From XN24 sp047921455 (GTDB lineage: Bacteria; Pseudomonadota; Gammaproteobacteria; Steroidobacterales; XN24), in assembly GCA_047921455.1 (NCBI GenBank), contig JBLRWC010000037.1, forward strand, positions 1 through 24,712: a DNA stretch of 24,712 nucleotides. The letters run 5' to 3'. The notes under the pieces were generated by a model. It ran no database searches. It had not been told where the DNA came from and saw only the letters and a program-made list of their open reading frames with translations. Position numbers and translations under genes: made by a program. Below are positions 1 through 9,943 of the stretch, piece after piece (position 1 is the stretch's first letter; the number at the start of each line of letters is the position of its first letter).

Positions 1-14
1 GCGATGCGCTGCCG

Positions 15-1886
<1,872 letters not shown>

Positions 1887-1923
1887 TCAGAGGCCCTCGT
1901 CCCGGTTGAAAATCGAATCGAAC

Positions 1924-1932
1924 AGTATAGCA
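1924..1932 (-). promoter_or_regulatory. Candidate extended -10 promoter of rpoD
   Basis: In the 73-nt dnaG-rpoD gap the minus strand reads TGCTATACT, an extended -10 element (TGn plus TATACT, five of six matches). A weak -35 (TGGATA) lies 16 nt upstream. Transcription would start near 1917, about 30 nt before the rpoD GTG. A separate rpoD promoter is typical of this operon. This is inferred from sequence only. Confidence 0.4.
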
Positions 1933-1959
1933 CCAACACGCAGGTTATCCATGCACGCG

Positions 1960-3714
1960 TCACCCGCCGGTCGCCGGCCGCTTCGCCATCCGGGCGTCCA
2001 GCGCCCGCAATTCGGCGCGTTGCTCGGGCGTCAGCCGCGCCGTGCGGGAAATTTCGAATAATGCCTCGTGGCGGATTCGCACCTGCTCCTCCTCAAGACG
2101 GTCCAGGCAGTCCTGGAGTTCCGCGCGCGCCACCTCTTCGGTGGCGACCAGTTCGGCCGTGGCGAGTTTCTGCAGGTGTGGCCAGGCTTCGTGTTCGCGC
2201 CAGCGTTCCAGCAACCCGCCGGTAGTAAGATTGGGGCAGCGGGCCACGTCTTCAAGCAGCGCGGCGAGCAGCGGCATGCCGGGCCGGTCGAGTGCGGCCA
2301 CGGCCGGCGCGAGCTGCGCGCCCGCGGCCCTGGCCGGAAAATGCACCACCAGCGAGATCGCCCGTCGCACCAGGCTGCCGCGGCCGGGCGCGGCGCGGCG
2401 CGGCGCGGCGGCCGGTTGCGGCGCGCGCGGCGTGGGCGCCGCGGCGGCAACGAAGCGCGCGTAGGCGGCTTCGTCCATGCCCACCGCCGCCGCGATGCGC
2501 CCCACCAGCAGCGCGCGGAACACGCCGTCCGGCACGCGCGCGACCAGCGGCTTGGCGAGTTCGGCCAGCCGGGCCCGGCCGTCGAGGCTGCTCATGTCGA
2601 CTTTCGCGGCGAGCTCGTCGTGCAGGTATTCCGACAGCGCGACGGCGTGCTTGAGCCGCTCGGTGAAGGCCTCGGCGCCCTCGGCGCGTACCAGCGAATC
2701 CGGGTCCTCGCCCTCGGGCAGGAACATGAAGCGGATCTGCCGGCCCTCGCGCAGGGTCGGCAGCGCGTTCTCCAGCGCGCGCCAGGCCGCCTGGCGGCCG
2801 GCGCGATCGCCGTCGAAACAGAACACCACCTCCTCGGTGACGCGAAACAGGCGCTCGAGGTGCTCCGGCGTGGTGGCGGTGCCGAGCGTCGCGACCGCCC
2901 AGTTGATGCCGGCCTCGTGCAGACCGATCACGTCCATGTAGCCCTCGACCACCAGCAGGCGCGGAATCTGGCGCAGCGCCTGGCGCGCCTCGTACAGCCC
3001 GTAGAGTTCGCGACCCTTGTGGAACAGCGGGGTCTCCGGTGAGTTCAGGTACTTCGGTTCGTCGTTGCCGAGCACCCGGCCGCCGAACGCGATGACCCGG
3101 CCGCGGGCGTCGCGGATGGGAAACATCACGCGGCCGCGAAAGCGGTCGTAGAACCCGCCCTGGTCGCGCTCGATCAGCAGGCCCGCGGTGGCCAGGCGCT
3201 GGATGGCGGCGTCGTCCTTGCCCAGGTGCTTCAGCAGGCCGTCCCACTGGTCAGGGGCGAAGCCGATGCCGAACACGGCGGCCGTCGGCCCGCTGATGCC
3301 GCGCGCCTTGAGGTAGCGGATGGCGTCGGGCGCGTGCCTGAGCTTGTCCCTGTAAAAACCGGTCGCCGCCTCGAGGGTGCCGTAGAGGTCGGGGCGGCGA
3401 TCGGGGCCGCCGCCCTGTTCGCGCGGCACCTCGAGCCCGGCCAGCGAGGCCAGTTCCTCGACGGCCTCGGGGAAGCCGAGGTGCTCGTAATCCATCAAAA
3501 AACCCAGCGCCGTGCCGTGCGCGCCGCAACCGAAGCAGTGATAGAACTGCTTGCTCGCGCTGACCGTGAAAGAGGGGGTTTTCTCGCCGTGGAAAGGGCA
3601 GCACGCCTTGTATTCGCGGCCGGCCTTCTTCAGCGGCACGCGCGAATTGATCACCTCCACGATGTCCGTGCGGCTCATCAGTTCGTCGATGAAGTCGGCT
3701 GGAATCAGGCCCAT
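1960..3714 (-). CDS. dnaG: DNA primase DnaG
   Basis: Synthesises RNA primers at the replication fork with the DnaB helicase. From the chosen ATG (3714) it is 584 residues, against 581 in E. coli. An N-terminal CHC2 zinc-binding domain has ligands C39, H42, C60 and C63. The catalytic core carries the TOPRIM residues E257 (VVEGYMDV) and D301/D303 (FCFDGDRAG). A C-terminal helicase-binding region follows an Ala/Pro/Arg-rich linker encoded by a CGGCG pentanucleotide repeat. The start was set at MGLIPADFIDEL because DnaG proteins begin with this motif. The reading frame stays open 24 codons further upstream, but that extension (rich in Pro and Arg) is unlike the family. The ribosome-binding site is weak. 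It sits between yqeY (129-nt gap) and rpoD (73-nt gap). Confidence 0.97.
   Translation of the reverse strand: MGLIPADFIDELMSRTDIVEVINSRVPLKKAGREYKACCPFHGEKTPSFTVSASKQFYHCFGCGAHGTALGFLMDYEHLGFPEAVEELASLAGLEVPREQGGGPDRRPDLYGTLEAATGFYRDKLRHAPDAIRYLKARGISGPTAAVFGIGFAPDQWDGLLKHLGKDDAAIQRLATAGLLIERDQGGFYDRFRGRVMFPIRDARGRVIAFGGRVLGNDEPKYLNSPETPLFHKGRELYGLYEARQALRQIPRLLVVEGYMDVIGLHEAGINWAVATLGTATTPEHLERLFRVTEEVVFCFDGDRAGRQAAWRALENALPTLREGRQIRFMFLPEGEDPDSLVRAEGAEAFTERLKHAVALSEYLHDELAAKVDMSSLDGRARLAELAKPLVARVPDGVFRALLVGRIAAAVGMDEAAYARFVAAAAPTPRAPQPAAAPRRAAPGRGSLVRRAISLVVHFPARAAGAQLAPAVAALDRPGMPLLAALLEDVARCPNLTTGGLLERWREHEAWPHLQKLATAELVATEEVARAELQDCLDRLEEEQVRIRHEALFEISRTARLTPEQRAELRALDARMAKRPATGG
2391..2410. 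repeat. Pentanucleotide tandem repeat CGGCG x4 inside dnaG
   Basis: Four perfect CGGCG units inside the dnaG coding region, in the part encoding the Ala/Arg/Pro linker before the C-terminal domain. The unit length is not a multiple of three, so slippage by one unit would shift the frame. Confidence 0.85.
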
Positions 3715-3843
3715 GGGGAAGCAGGGTCCGTCATGCGGTGCGAGGATCTCCGGGTAGCGTGGGCGGCGCGGGCGCACCGGCGGCACCCGTTATAAATAGC
3801 TCACTTGTGTAGAAAATCCAGTCGCGCGTCGCGCCACGGGCGG

Positions 3844-4290
3844 TCAGCTGCCGAGTTTGGCCTTGACGGTGGCGCTCAGTACCGCCATGTCGGCGCGGCC
3901 CTGGACCTGGCCGCGCAGCTGGGCCATGACGCGGCCCATGTCCTTCATCGAGGTGGCGCCGGTCTCGGCGATCGCGGCTTCGATCATGGTGGCCAGCTCG
4001 GCTTCCTCGAGCGGCTCGGGCAGGTAAGCAAGCAGCACATCGATTTCCGCGGCTTCCCTGGCGGCGAGATCCTCGCGCGCGCCGGACCGGTATTGCTCGA
4101 CCGATTCACGCCGCTGCTTGATCATCTTCTCGATGACGCCGAGCACCGCGCTGTCGTCGAGCTCGGTGCGTTCGTCCACTTCGCGCTGCTGGATCGCGGC
4201 GAGCGCCATGCGGATCACGCCGAGCCGGGCCTTGTCGCCGGAGCGCATGGCCTGCTTCATGTCATCCTTGAGGCGGGTCTTGACGGACAT
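3844..4290 (-). CDS. GatB/YqeY domain-containing protein
   Basis: A 148-residue protein of the YqeY family (COG1610). It resembles the C-terminal tail domain of the amidotransferase subunit GatB, which contacts tRNA. The molecular role of stand-alone YqeY is not established. The whole length matches the family: an N-terminal helical half (MSVKTRLKDDMKQAMRSGDK, then an EKMIKQRRESVEQY segment) and a C-terminal half with LAYLPEPLEEAEL and the SMKDMGRVMAQLRGQVQGRAD motif typical of the YqeY tail. The start ATG is the complement of 4288-4290, with only a weak GGTAGC upstream. It lies 30 nt downstream of rpsU, and rpsU-yqeY-dnaG is a common gene order in proteobacteria, implying co-transcription. 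The sequence cannot show more about function. Confidence 0.93.
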   Translation of the reverse strand: MSVKTRLKDDMKQAMRSGDKARLGVIRMALAAIQQREVDERTELDDSAVLGVIEKMIKQRRESVEQYRSGAREDLAAREAAEIDVLLAYLPEPLEEAELATMIEAAIAETGATSMKDMGRVMAQLRGQVQGRADMAVLSATVKAKLGS

Positions 4291-4320
4291 TGCTACCGAG
4301 TAGCCGGCGGGCGTGACAGG

Positions 4321-4536
4321 CTAGAACAACCGCTGACGGCGGGACTGTTCGCGCTGCATCCGCTTGGCGTGGCGCTTCACGGCCGCCGCCTTCTTGCGCT
4401 TGCGTTCCTGGGTCGGCTTCTCGTAAAACTCTCTGCGACGAAGCTCGGTCAGGACCCCGGCCTTCTCACAGGCCCGCTTGAAGCGCCGCAGGGCGGCGTC
4501 GAAATATTCGTTTTCGCGTACGCGTACACCAGGCAT
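4321..4536 (-). CDS. rpsU: 30S ribosomal protein bS21
   Basis: Small basic protein of the 30S subunit, located near the 3' end of 16S rRNA and involved in initiation. It has 71 residues, the standard length. It shows the expected N-terminal VRVRENEYFDAALRRFKRAC core and a Lys/Arg-rich C-terminal helix (KRKKAAAVKRHAKR). The start is ATG with GGTGAG a few nt upstream. It is first in the minus-strand block, followed by yqeY, dnaG and rpoD. A GC-rich hairpin lies in its leader (4569-4590), and its promoter must share the 117-nt divergent region with tsaD. Confidence 0.97.
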   Translation of the reverse strand: MPGVRVRENEYFDAALRRFKRACEKAGVLTELRRREFYEKPTQERKRKKAAAVKRHAKRMQREQSRRQRLF

Positions 4537-4568
4537 TAAAGCTCACCGTCCTCACGTTTTTGGCTTGG

Positions 4569-4590
4569 CCCGGCCACTGGTCCGGCCGGG
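4569..4590 (-). promoter_or_regulatory. GC-rich hairpin in the rpsU leader
   Basis: A perfect 7-bp inverted repeat (CCCGGCC ... GGCCGGG) with an 8-nt loop, about 33 nt upstream of the rpsU ATG. On the minus strand it is followed by CCAAGCCAAAAACG, so there is no U-tract and it is not a standard terminator. It could be a leader regulatory structure or an mRNA-stability element. A possible -10 (TAGAAT, complement of 4603-4608) lies just upstream, so the hairpin would sit at the very 5' end of the transcript. Function unknown. Confidence 0.35.
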
Positions 4591-4653
4591 TAAAGACCGA
4601 CCATTCTAGCGGCGCCGGGGCACGAAAGCCAGTAGGAGCAAGGGAAAAATATT

Positions 4654-5709
4654 ATGCGGGTTCTTGGCATCGAAACTTCCTGCGATGAAACCGGCGTGGC
4701 GGTCTTCGACCAGCGCCGGGGATTGCTGGCGCACGCGCTTTACAGCCAGGTGCAGCTGCACGCCGAATTCGGCGGCGTGGTGCCCGAACTGGCCTCGCGC
4801 GACCACGTGCGCAAACTGCTGCCCCTGGTGAAGCAGGTGCTCGCCGCGGCCGGCACCCGCGCGGAAGAAATCGACGGCGTGGCCTACACGGCCGGTCCCG
4901 GCCTGATCGGCGCGCTGCTGGTGGGCGCCTGCGTGGGCCGCAGCCTTGCCTGGTCCTGGGGCGTGCCGGCGATTGGGGTTCACCACATGGAGGGTCACTT
5001 GCTGGCGCCGATGCTGGAAGATCCGGCGCCGGACTTCCCGTTCATCGCCCTGCTGGTCTCGGGGGGCCACAGCATGCTGGTCGAGGTGCGCGGACTCGGC
5101 TCTTACCGCGTGCTCGGCGAGACCCTCGACGACGCCGCCGGGGAAGCGTTCGACAAGACCGCCAAGGTGCTCGGGCTCGGCTATCCGGGCGGGCCGGCGC
5201 TAGCGCGTCTCGCCCAGGATGGCGCGCCGGGACGGCTGCGCCTGCCGCGCCCGATGCTCAATCGGCCGGGGCTGGACTTCAGTTTCAGTGGCCTCAAGAC
5301 GGCGGTCATCACGGGAATCCGCGCGCTCGAGCTCGACGAACAAGCGAGGGCAGACGTGGCATACGAATTCCAGGAGGCCATCGTGGACACCCTGGTCGGC
5401 AAAAGCCTGCGGGCGGTCAGCGAAACCGGCATCGCCCGGCTGGTCGTGGCCGGCGGCGTGGGCGCGAACCGGCGCCTGCGCGAGCGCCTCACGGCGGCGG
5501 TCCGCGAGGTCGGCGCCGAGGTGTTTTACCCGCGCCTGGAGTTCTGTACCGATAATGGTGCGATGATTGCTTACGCTGGTATGCTGCGGCTTGCTGCGGG
5601 CGAAGCGGCAACGTCGTCGATCGAGGCGCGCGCCCGGTGGGATCTCGAGGCGCTGCGGCCGCCGCGTGCTCCCGCCGCTGCAACGCCCGGCGCCGTGCCG
5701 GCCAACTGA
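4654..5709 (+). CDS. tsaD: tRNA N6-adenosine threonylcarbamoyltransferase TsaD
   Basis: Transfers the threonylcarbamoyl group from threonylcarbamoyl-AMP to A37 of ANN-decoding tRNAs, in the cytoplasm with TsaB and TsaE. It has 351 residues (E. coli 337). The N-terminal MRVLGIETSCDETGVAVFD is the ASKHA phosphate-binding segment. The metal-binding motif HHMEGH places H111 and H115 exactly where E. coli has them. LLVSGGHS and VVAGGVGANRRLRERL are further family motifs. The last ~15 residues (Pro/Ala-rich) extend past the usual end. The start ATG follows AAGGGAA. It is divergent from rpsU, a classical arrangement, and is the first gene of the tsaD-folB-folK run, with 15 nt to folB. Confidence 0.97.
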   Translation: MRVLGIETSCDETGVAVFDQRRGLLAHALYSQVQLHAEFGGVVPELASRDHVRKLLPLVKQVLAAAGTRAEEIDGVAYTAGPGLIGALLVGACVGRSLAWSWGVPAIGVHHMEGHLLAPMLEDPAPDFPFIALLVSGGHSMLVEVRGLGSYRVLGETLDDAAGEAFDKTAKVLGLGYPGGPALARLAQDGAPGRLRLPRPMLNRPGLDFSFSGLKTAVITGIRALELDEQARADVAYEFQEAIVDTLVGKSLRAVSETGIARLVVAGGVGANRRLRERLTAAVREVGAEVFYPRLEFCTDNGAMIAYAGMLRLAAGEAATSSIEARARWDLEALRPPRAPAAATPGAVPAN

Positions 5710-5724
5710 GAACGCCAACCGGGG

Positions 5725-6096
5725 ATGACGGTGGATACCATATTCTTGAATGACCTGCGTGTAGAGACCGTCATCGGCATCTATGAATGGGAGCGGCGCA
5801 TCCGCCAGACAGTCAGCATCAACCTCGAGATCAGTACGGACATCCGGCGCGCCGCCGCGTCCGACAGTATCGAGGACACCCTGAATTACAAGGCCGTGGC
5901 GAAGCGCCTGATCGAGTTCGTGGAGGGCGCGAGCTTCCAGCTGGTGGAAACGCTGGCGGAGCGCATCGCCGGCATCGTCTGCACGGAGTTCGACGTCAGC
6001 CAGGTCAAGGTCACGCTGAACAAGCCGGGCGCGATCCGGGGCGCCCGCGACGTCGGCATCTGTATCGAGCGCAGCTCTGCGGATTTCCATGCCTGA
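5725..6096 (+). CDS. folB: Dihydroneopterin aldolase FolB
   Basis: Converts 7,8-dihydroneopterin to 6-hydroxymethyl-7,8-dihydropterin and glycolaldehyde in folate synthesis. It has 123 residues, typical for the family. Visible motifs are VETVIGIYEWER with E21, the substrate-binding LVETLAERIA with E75, and LNKPGAI with the catalytic Lys100. The ATG at 5725 was chosen. A GTG two codons downstream (5731) is an alternative, since neither has a strong ribosome-binding site. It overlaps folK by 8 nt, so the product of this enzyme is the direct substrate of the next gene's enzyme and the two are probably translationally coupled. Confidence 0.95.
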   Translation: MTVDTIFLNDLRVETVIGIYEWERRIRQTVSINLEISTDIRRAAASDSIEDTLNYKAVAKRLIEFVEGASFQLVETLAERIAGIVCTEFDVSQVKVTLNKPGAIRGARDVGICIERSSADFHA

Positions 6097-6595
6097 GGTA
6101 TTCGTCGGCGCCGGCAGCAATGTGGAGCCCCGCCGTCACCTGGGGGCGGCGTTCCGGGCGCTGGCGGAACAGTTCGGCCTGTTGCGGCTCTCGCCGGTGT
6201 ACCGCAACCGCCCGGTGGGTTTCGAGGGCGAGGATTTTCTCAACCTGGTCATCAGTTTTGACACTGACCGGCCGGTCGGCGAGGTTGCCGCGACGCTGGC
6301 AGCGATCGAGGCCGCCAATGGACGCACCCGCGGCGAGGCAAAATTTGCTGCGCGGACCCTGGACCTGGATATGCTGCTGTACGGCGACCTGGTCGGCGAC
6401 GCCGACGGCGTGCAACTGCCGCGTGACGAAATCACCCGGTATCCTTTTGTGCTGAAGCCGCTGGCGGATCTCGCCGGCGAGCGCCTGCACCCGGTGCTCG
6501 GGCAAAGTTTTGTCGAATTGTGGAATAATTTCGAAGGTGCCAGCCATCCGCTCATCCTGGTGGACGGTGATTTCGCCGCGGAGGTCGCGTTATGA
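6089..6595 (+). CDS. folK: 6-hydroxymethyl-7,8-dihydropterin pyrophosphokinase FolK
   Basis: Transfers pyrophosphate from ATP to 6-hydroxymethyl-7,8-dihydropterin, the step after FolB. It has 168 residues. The N-terminal VFVGAGSNVEPRRHL is the GSN motif, SPVYRNRPVGFEGEDFLN forms the substrate loop, and RTLDLDMLLYG supplies the Mg-binding D92 and D94. PRDEITRYPFVLKPLADLA is the C-terminal signature. Its start lies inside the end of folB (8-nt overlap). Its stop overlaps the next start in an ATGA (6592-6595), which argues for one transcript through the S41 protease gene. Confidence 0.96.
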   Translation: MPEVFVGAGSNVEPRRHLGAAFRALAEQFGLLRLSPVYRNRPVGFEGEDFLNLVISFDTDRPVGEVAATLAAIEAANGRTRGEAKFAARTLDLDMLLYGDLVGDADGVQLPRDEITRYPFVLKPLADLAGERLHPVLGQSFVELWNNFEGASHPLILVDGDFAAEVAL

Positions 6596-7920
6596 CGAGT
6601 CCCAAGGTTGTTAGTCGTATATCCGCCGTGCTGTTCGGCCTGGTGCTGTCCGCGTGCGGCAGTTCCAGTGATTCCAGTGCAATCATCGCGCCCGGCGGGG
6701 AGTGCTCGATCCCGGCGCAGAACCAGGCCGTCTATAACACCATGCAGCAGTGGTACCTCTGGTACGACAAGCTGCCCTCGCTCGATCCGACCACCTTTGA
6801 ATCCCCCCAGGCCCTGCTCGCTGCCCTGACGGCGCCGGTGACCGATCCCGTGGATCGCTTCAGTTTCATCACGACCCAGGCCGAGGAAGACGCGCTGTTC
6901 GGCGACAGCCAGTTCATCGGTTTCGGCTTCCGCCAGCTCACCGGCGTGGACTCGGTCACCGTGCTGGACGTGTTCGAGGGCGGGCCGGCCGACCAGGGCG
7001 GACTGGATCGCGGCAGCCTGCTGCTCGCCATCGACGGCGTGCCGATCGACGTCGTGCTGAATTCGGAGGGTGGCCTGTCCGGCGCGCTCGGCCCGGCCGA
7101 AATCGGTTACGAGGTCGAAGTGACGTTTCGCAACCAGGCGGGCGAGGTGGGCGTCGCCACGCTGGTCAAGGACACCGTGACCATCCCGCCGGTTACCGCT
7201 ACGCAGGTATTCCAGGTCGACGGCCGGCAAACGGGTTACCTGGTGTTTCGTAACTTCGTCACCCCCGGCGTCGCGGCGCTCAACGAGGCTTTCGCCGAGT
7301 TCCGTGACGCGGGCGTGACCCAGCTGATCCTGGATTTGCGCTACAACGGCGGCGGCCTGGTCAGCACTCTCGAGCACCTGGCCAACCTGCTCGGCAGCCG
7401 CGCTGTCGGCGAGACCGGCGCGGTGTTTGCCAGCTACCAGTACAACGACAAGAACACCAACCGCAACATGGATTTTTTGTTCGCCCTGAACCCCCCGGCG
7501 GCGGCCATCGACCTGCAGCAGCTGGTGGTGATCACCACGCCCGCCACTGCCTCGGCCTCGGAAATACTCATCAACGGCATGGCGCCGTGGGTGGACACCG
7601 CGACCATCGGGCGCGAGACCTTCGGCAAACCGGTCGGCCAGCTGGGCTTCAGGTTTTGCGAAAAAGTGCTGCGCCCGGTGTCCTTCCAGACGGTCAATGC
7701 GCTCGGCGAGGGCGATTTCTTCGACGGCATCGAGCCGACCTGTGCGGCGCCCGACGATGTCGCCTTCGACTTCGGACAGGCGGGTGAGGCGTCCTTCGAT
7801 GCTGCCGTCCACTGGTTGCGCTTCGGCTTCTGCCAGCCGATGCCCGAGACCTTCGATCTCGATCGACTGGCGATCGGGCAACCCGGCGGGGCCTACGAGC
7901 TGCTGCACGGCGCGAACTAG
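6592..7920 (+). CDS. S41 family peptidase with PDZ domain, predicted lipoprotein
   Basis: A 442-residue serine protease of the C-terminal-processing (Ctp/Tsp) family. A signal peptide ends in the lipobox LSAC (C22), followed by a Ser-rich linker, so it is probably lipid-anchored in the periplasm. A PDZ-like domain at about 110-200 contains VLDVFEGGPADQGGLDRGS and LLAIDGVPI. The protease core follows, with LILDLRYNGGGLVSTLEHLA at about 245-265. The catalytic Ser is in TASASE (S321) and the catalytic Lys in TFGKPVGQ (K346). Their 25-residue spacing equals that of algal D1 processing protease. It starts in an ATGA overlap with folK, but no functional link to folate is evident. Substrate unknown. 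Confidence 0.9.
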   Translation: MTSPKVVSRISAVLFGLVLSACGSSSDSSAIIAPGGECSIPAQNQAVYNTMQQWYLWYDKLPSLDPTTFESPQALLAALTAPVTDPVDRFSFITTQAEEDALFGDSQFIGFGFRQLTGVDSVTVLDVFEGGPADQGGLDRGSLLLAIDGVPIDVVLNSEGGLSGALGPAEIGYEVEVTFRNQAGEVGVATLVKDTVTIPPVTATQVFQVDGRQTGYLVFRNFVTPGVAALNEAFAEFRDAGVTQLILDLRYNGGGLVSTLEHLANLLGSRAVGETGAVFASYQYNDKNTNRNMDFLFALNPPAAAIDLQQLVVITTPATASASEILINGMAPWVDTATIGRETFGKPVGQLGFRFCEKVLRPVSFQTVNALGEGDFFDGIEPTCAAPDDVAFDFGQAGEASFDAAVHWLRFGFCQPMPETFDLDRLAIGQPGGAYELLHGAN

Positions 7921-7937
7921 CGCGCCGGCGGGCCGGC

Positions 7938-8699
7938 TCAGAAGCCGAGGCAGCGGCCGCCGTCGACGGCGATGACCTGGCCATTGATGTAGCGGCCGTC
8001 GCGCGCCAGGAACAGCGCGCAGGCGGCAATGTCCGCCGGCCCGCCGGTGCGCCCGAGCGGGATCCCGGCGACGGTCGCAGCCTTGTCGGCGTCACTCACG
8101 CCGGCTTCCGGCCACAGGATGGCGCCCGGCGCGATACCGTTGACGCGCACCTCGGGTCCGAGCTCGCGCGCCAGCGAGTAGGTCAACATCTCCAGCCCCG
8201 CTTTCGCAGCGCAGTACACCGGGTGCCCGGCCAGCGGCCGGCGGGCATGCACGTCCACCATGTTGATGATCAACCCGCCGCGGCGTTTCAGCCAGGGCGC
8301 GGCTGCCTGCGACAGGAACAGCGGCGCCTTGAGATTGCTGCCGATGAGCGCGTCCCAGTCGGCCTCGGTGATCTCGCCCACGGGCGTGGGATAAAAGCTC
8401 GAGGCGTTGTTGACCAGGATGTCGAGCCCGTCGAAAGCGGCGGCCGCCTGGGCGGCCAGCGCCGGCAGAGTATGCGTCTCAAGCAGGTCGCCCTGGACCA
8501 GCGCGACGGAGTCCGGGCGCCGCGCCTGCAGCGTCGCCGCCAGCTGCTCTGCATCCGCCCGTGATCCCCGGTAATGGATCACGACGCTCGCGCCGGCGCC
8601 GTGCAGCGCTGTGGCAATCGCGGCGCCCAGGCGGCGCGCGCCGCCGGTCACCAGGGCGGTGCGTCCCGCCAGGGAGTAGTTGTCGTCGTCATTGCTCAT
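7938..8699 (-). CDS. Pteridine reductase-type short-chain dehydrogenase
   Basis: A 253-residue NADP(H)-type SDR that probably reduces dihydropterins or dihydrofolate (FolM/PTR1 group). The cofactor motif TGGARRLG (18-25) has the Arg typical of pteridine reductases rather than the common TGxxxGIG. It also has NNAS at 97-100, followed by SFYPTP. The catalytic set is D149-Y162-K166, with Asp where ordinary SDRs have Ser. The 13- and 4-residue spacings are the same as in PTR1 (D181, Y194, K198). The start is the ATG at 8699, with CGGAGA 7 nt upstream. The open frame 28 codons further up is unlike the family. It is convergent with the folB-folK-S41 run, 17 nt away. A generic SDR remains possible, but the motifs favour pteridine reductase. 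Confidence 0.87.
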   Translation of the reverse strand: MSNDDDNYSLAGRTALVTGGARRLGAAIATALHGAGASVVIHYRGSRADAEQLAATLQARRPDSVALVQGDLLETHTLPALAAQAAAAFDGLDILVNNASSFYPTPVGEITEADWDALIGSNLKAPLFLSQAAAPWLKRRGGLIINMVDVHARRPLAGHPVYCAAKAGLEMLTYSLARELGPEVRVNGIAPGAILWPEAGVSDADKAATVAGIPLGRTGGPADIAACALFLARDGRYINGQVIAVDGGRCLGF

Positions 8700-8752
8700 G
8701 TAGGATTCTCCGCTGTTCCGTCGCCGCTCGCGCGACGCCATTGTCCCGAACT

Positions 8753-9943
8753 TTGCCGCCACTGTCCCCCAAGCCGACCTCATCCCCCGGTGCGCGGTCC
8801 GTCGCCGACGGTCTGCCCGCGCCGGCGCCCGTGGCGCTGAGCCGCAGCGACGCGCTGGCGGCCCGGCTGCATGACGAGATTATTCGCGCGGACGGCGCCA
8901 TCAGCTTCAGCCGCTACATGGAGCTTGCCCTGTATGCGCCGGGCCTCGGCTATTACAGCGGTGGCGCGACCAAGCTGGGCGCCGCCGGCGACTTCGTCAC
9001 TGCGCCGGAAATCTCGAGCTTGTTCGGGCGCTGTATCGCGCGCCAGGCAATGGCAGCGCTGGCCGCCATCGGCGGCAGCGCCGTGCTCGAGCTGGGCGGC
9101 GGCACGGGCGCGCTGGCGGCGGCCGCGCTGGCCGAGGCCGAACACGCCGGGGTCGAGCTCGACTGGTACATGCTCGAACCCAGCCCCGAGTTGCGCGCGC
9201 GCCAGCGCGACCGGCTCGGCGACCGCGTGCGCTGGCTGGACACGCTGCCGCAGGGCTTTCGCGGCGTCATCGTCGCCAACGAGGTCGCTGACGCCTTGCC
9301 CGTCGAGCGCTTCACCATCCATGACGGCGAGCCGCGCCGGCTGGGGGTGCGCAGCGACGGCGCGGGGTTCGCCTGGGCGCTGTTGCCGCCCGAAGTAGAG
9401 TTCGCCGGCGTCATCCACGCGCTCGAGATCGAGCTGGGCCGCGCCTTTCCGGAAGGCTATACCCACGAGTTCTGCCCGATGCTGCCGGCCTGGGTGAACA
9501 GCCTCGCCGACAGCCTTGCGGCGGGCCTGCTGCTGCTGGTGGATTACGGCCTGCCGCAGCATGAACTGTACGGCCCCGATCGCAGCGACGGCACGCTGAT
9601 TTGCCATTACCGGCATCATGCCCACGCCGACCCGTTCCTCTGGCCCGGCTTGCAGGACCTCAGCGCATGGGTCGATTTCACGGCGGTGGCGGCGGCCGGC
9701 GTCGCCGCTGGCCTCGAGCTCGAGGGCTTTACCACCCAGGCGGCCTTCCTGGCGGCCAACGGCCTCGACCAGATGCTCGAGGGCGCGAGCCAGGACGCGG
9801 ATGGCATCATGCTGGCGCAGCAGGCCAAGCAACTGCTGCTGCCCGGCGAGCTGGGCGAGCGTTTTCGCGTCATGGGCCTGAGCCGCGGGCTCGAACCGGC
9901 GCTGGCCGGCTTTGCGCTGGTGGACCTGGCCAACCGGCTCTAG
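8753..9943 (+). CDS. MidA-family SAM-dependent methyltransferase
   Basis: Class I methyltransferase of the COG1565/PF02636 family. Its mitochondrial relative MidA/NDUFAF7 methylates an arginine of complex I subunit NDUFS2; the bacterial substrate is unknown. Motifs are SRYMELALYAPGLGYYSG and AAGDFVTAPEISSLFG near the N terminus, the SAM-binding AVLELGGGTGALAAAAL, VIVANEVADALPVERF, LLLVDYGLPQHELY, and LICHYRHHAHADPFLWPG. The start is uncertain because no ATG precedes the conserved region in a sensible place. TTG 8753 gives 396 residues and a normal-length N-terminal extension; GTG 8831 gives 370. Neither has a clear ribosome-binding site. It is divergent from the SDR gene and 41 nt upstream of uppP. 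Confidence 0.9.
   Translation: MPPLSPKPTSSPGARSVADGLPAPAPVALSRSDALAARLHDEIIRADGAISFSRYMELALYAPGLGYYSGGATKLGAAGDFVTAPEISSLFGRCIARQAMAALAAIGGSAVLELGGGTGALAAAALAEAEHAGVELDWYMLEPSPELRARQRDRLGDRVRWLDTLPQGFRGVIVANEVADALPVERFTIHDGEPRRLGVRSDGAGFAWALLPPEVEFAGVIHALEIELGRAFPEGYTHEFCPMLPAWVNSLADSLAAGLLLLVDYGLPQHELYGPDRSDGTLICHYRHHAHADPFLWPGLQDLSAWVDFTAVAAAGVAAGLELEGFTTQAAFLAANGLDQMLEGASQDADGIMLAQQAKQLLLPGELGERFRVMGLSRGLEPALAGFALVDLANRL

Noticed and set aside
6136..7908. A 590-codon open frame antisense to folK and the S41 protease gene
   Set aside because: No motifs; the plus strand encodes two clear families across the whole interval.
7921..7937. GCCGGC-containing inverted repeat between the S41 and SDR stops as a terminator
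   Set aside because: Only 17 nt, short self-complementary hexamers without T-tracts; common by chance at this GC content.
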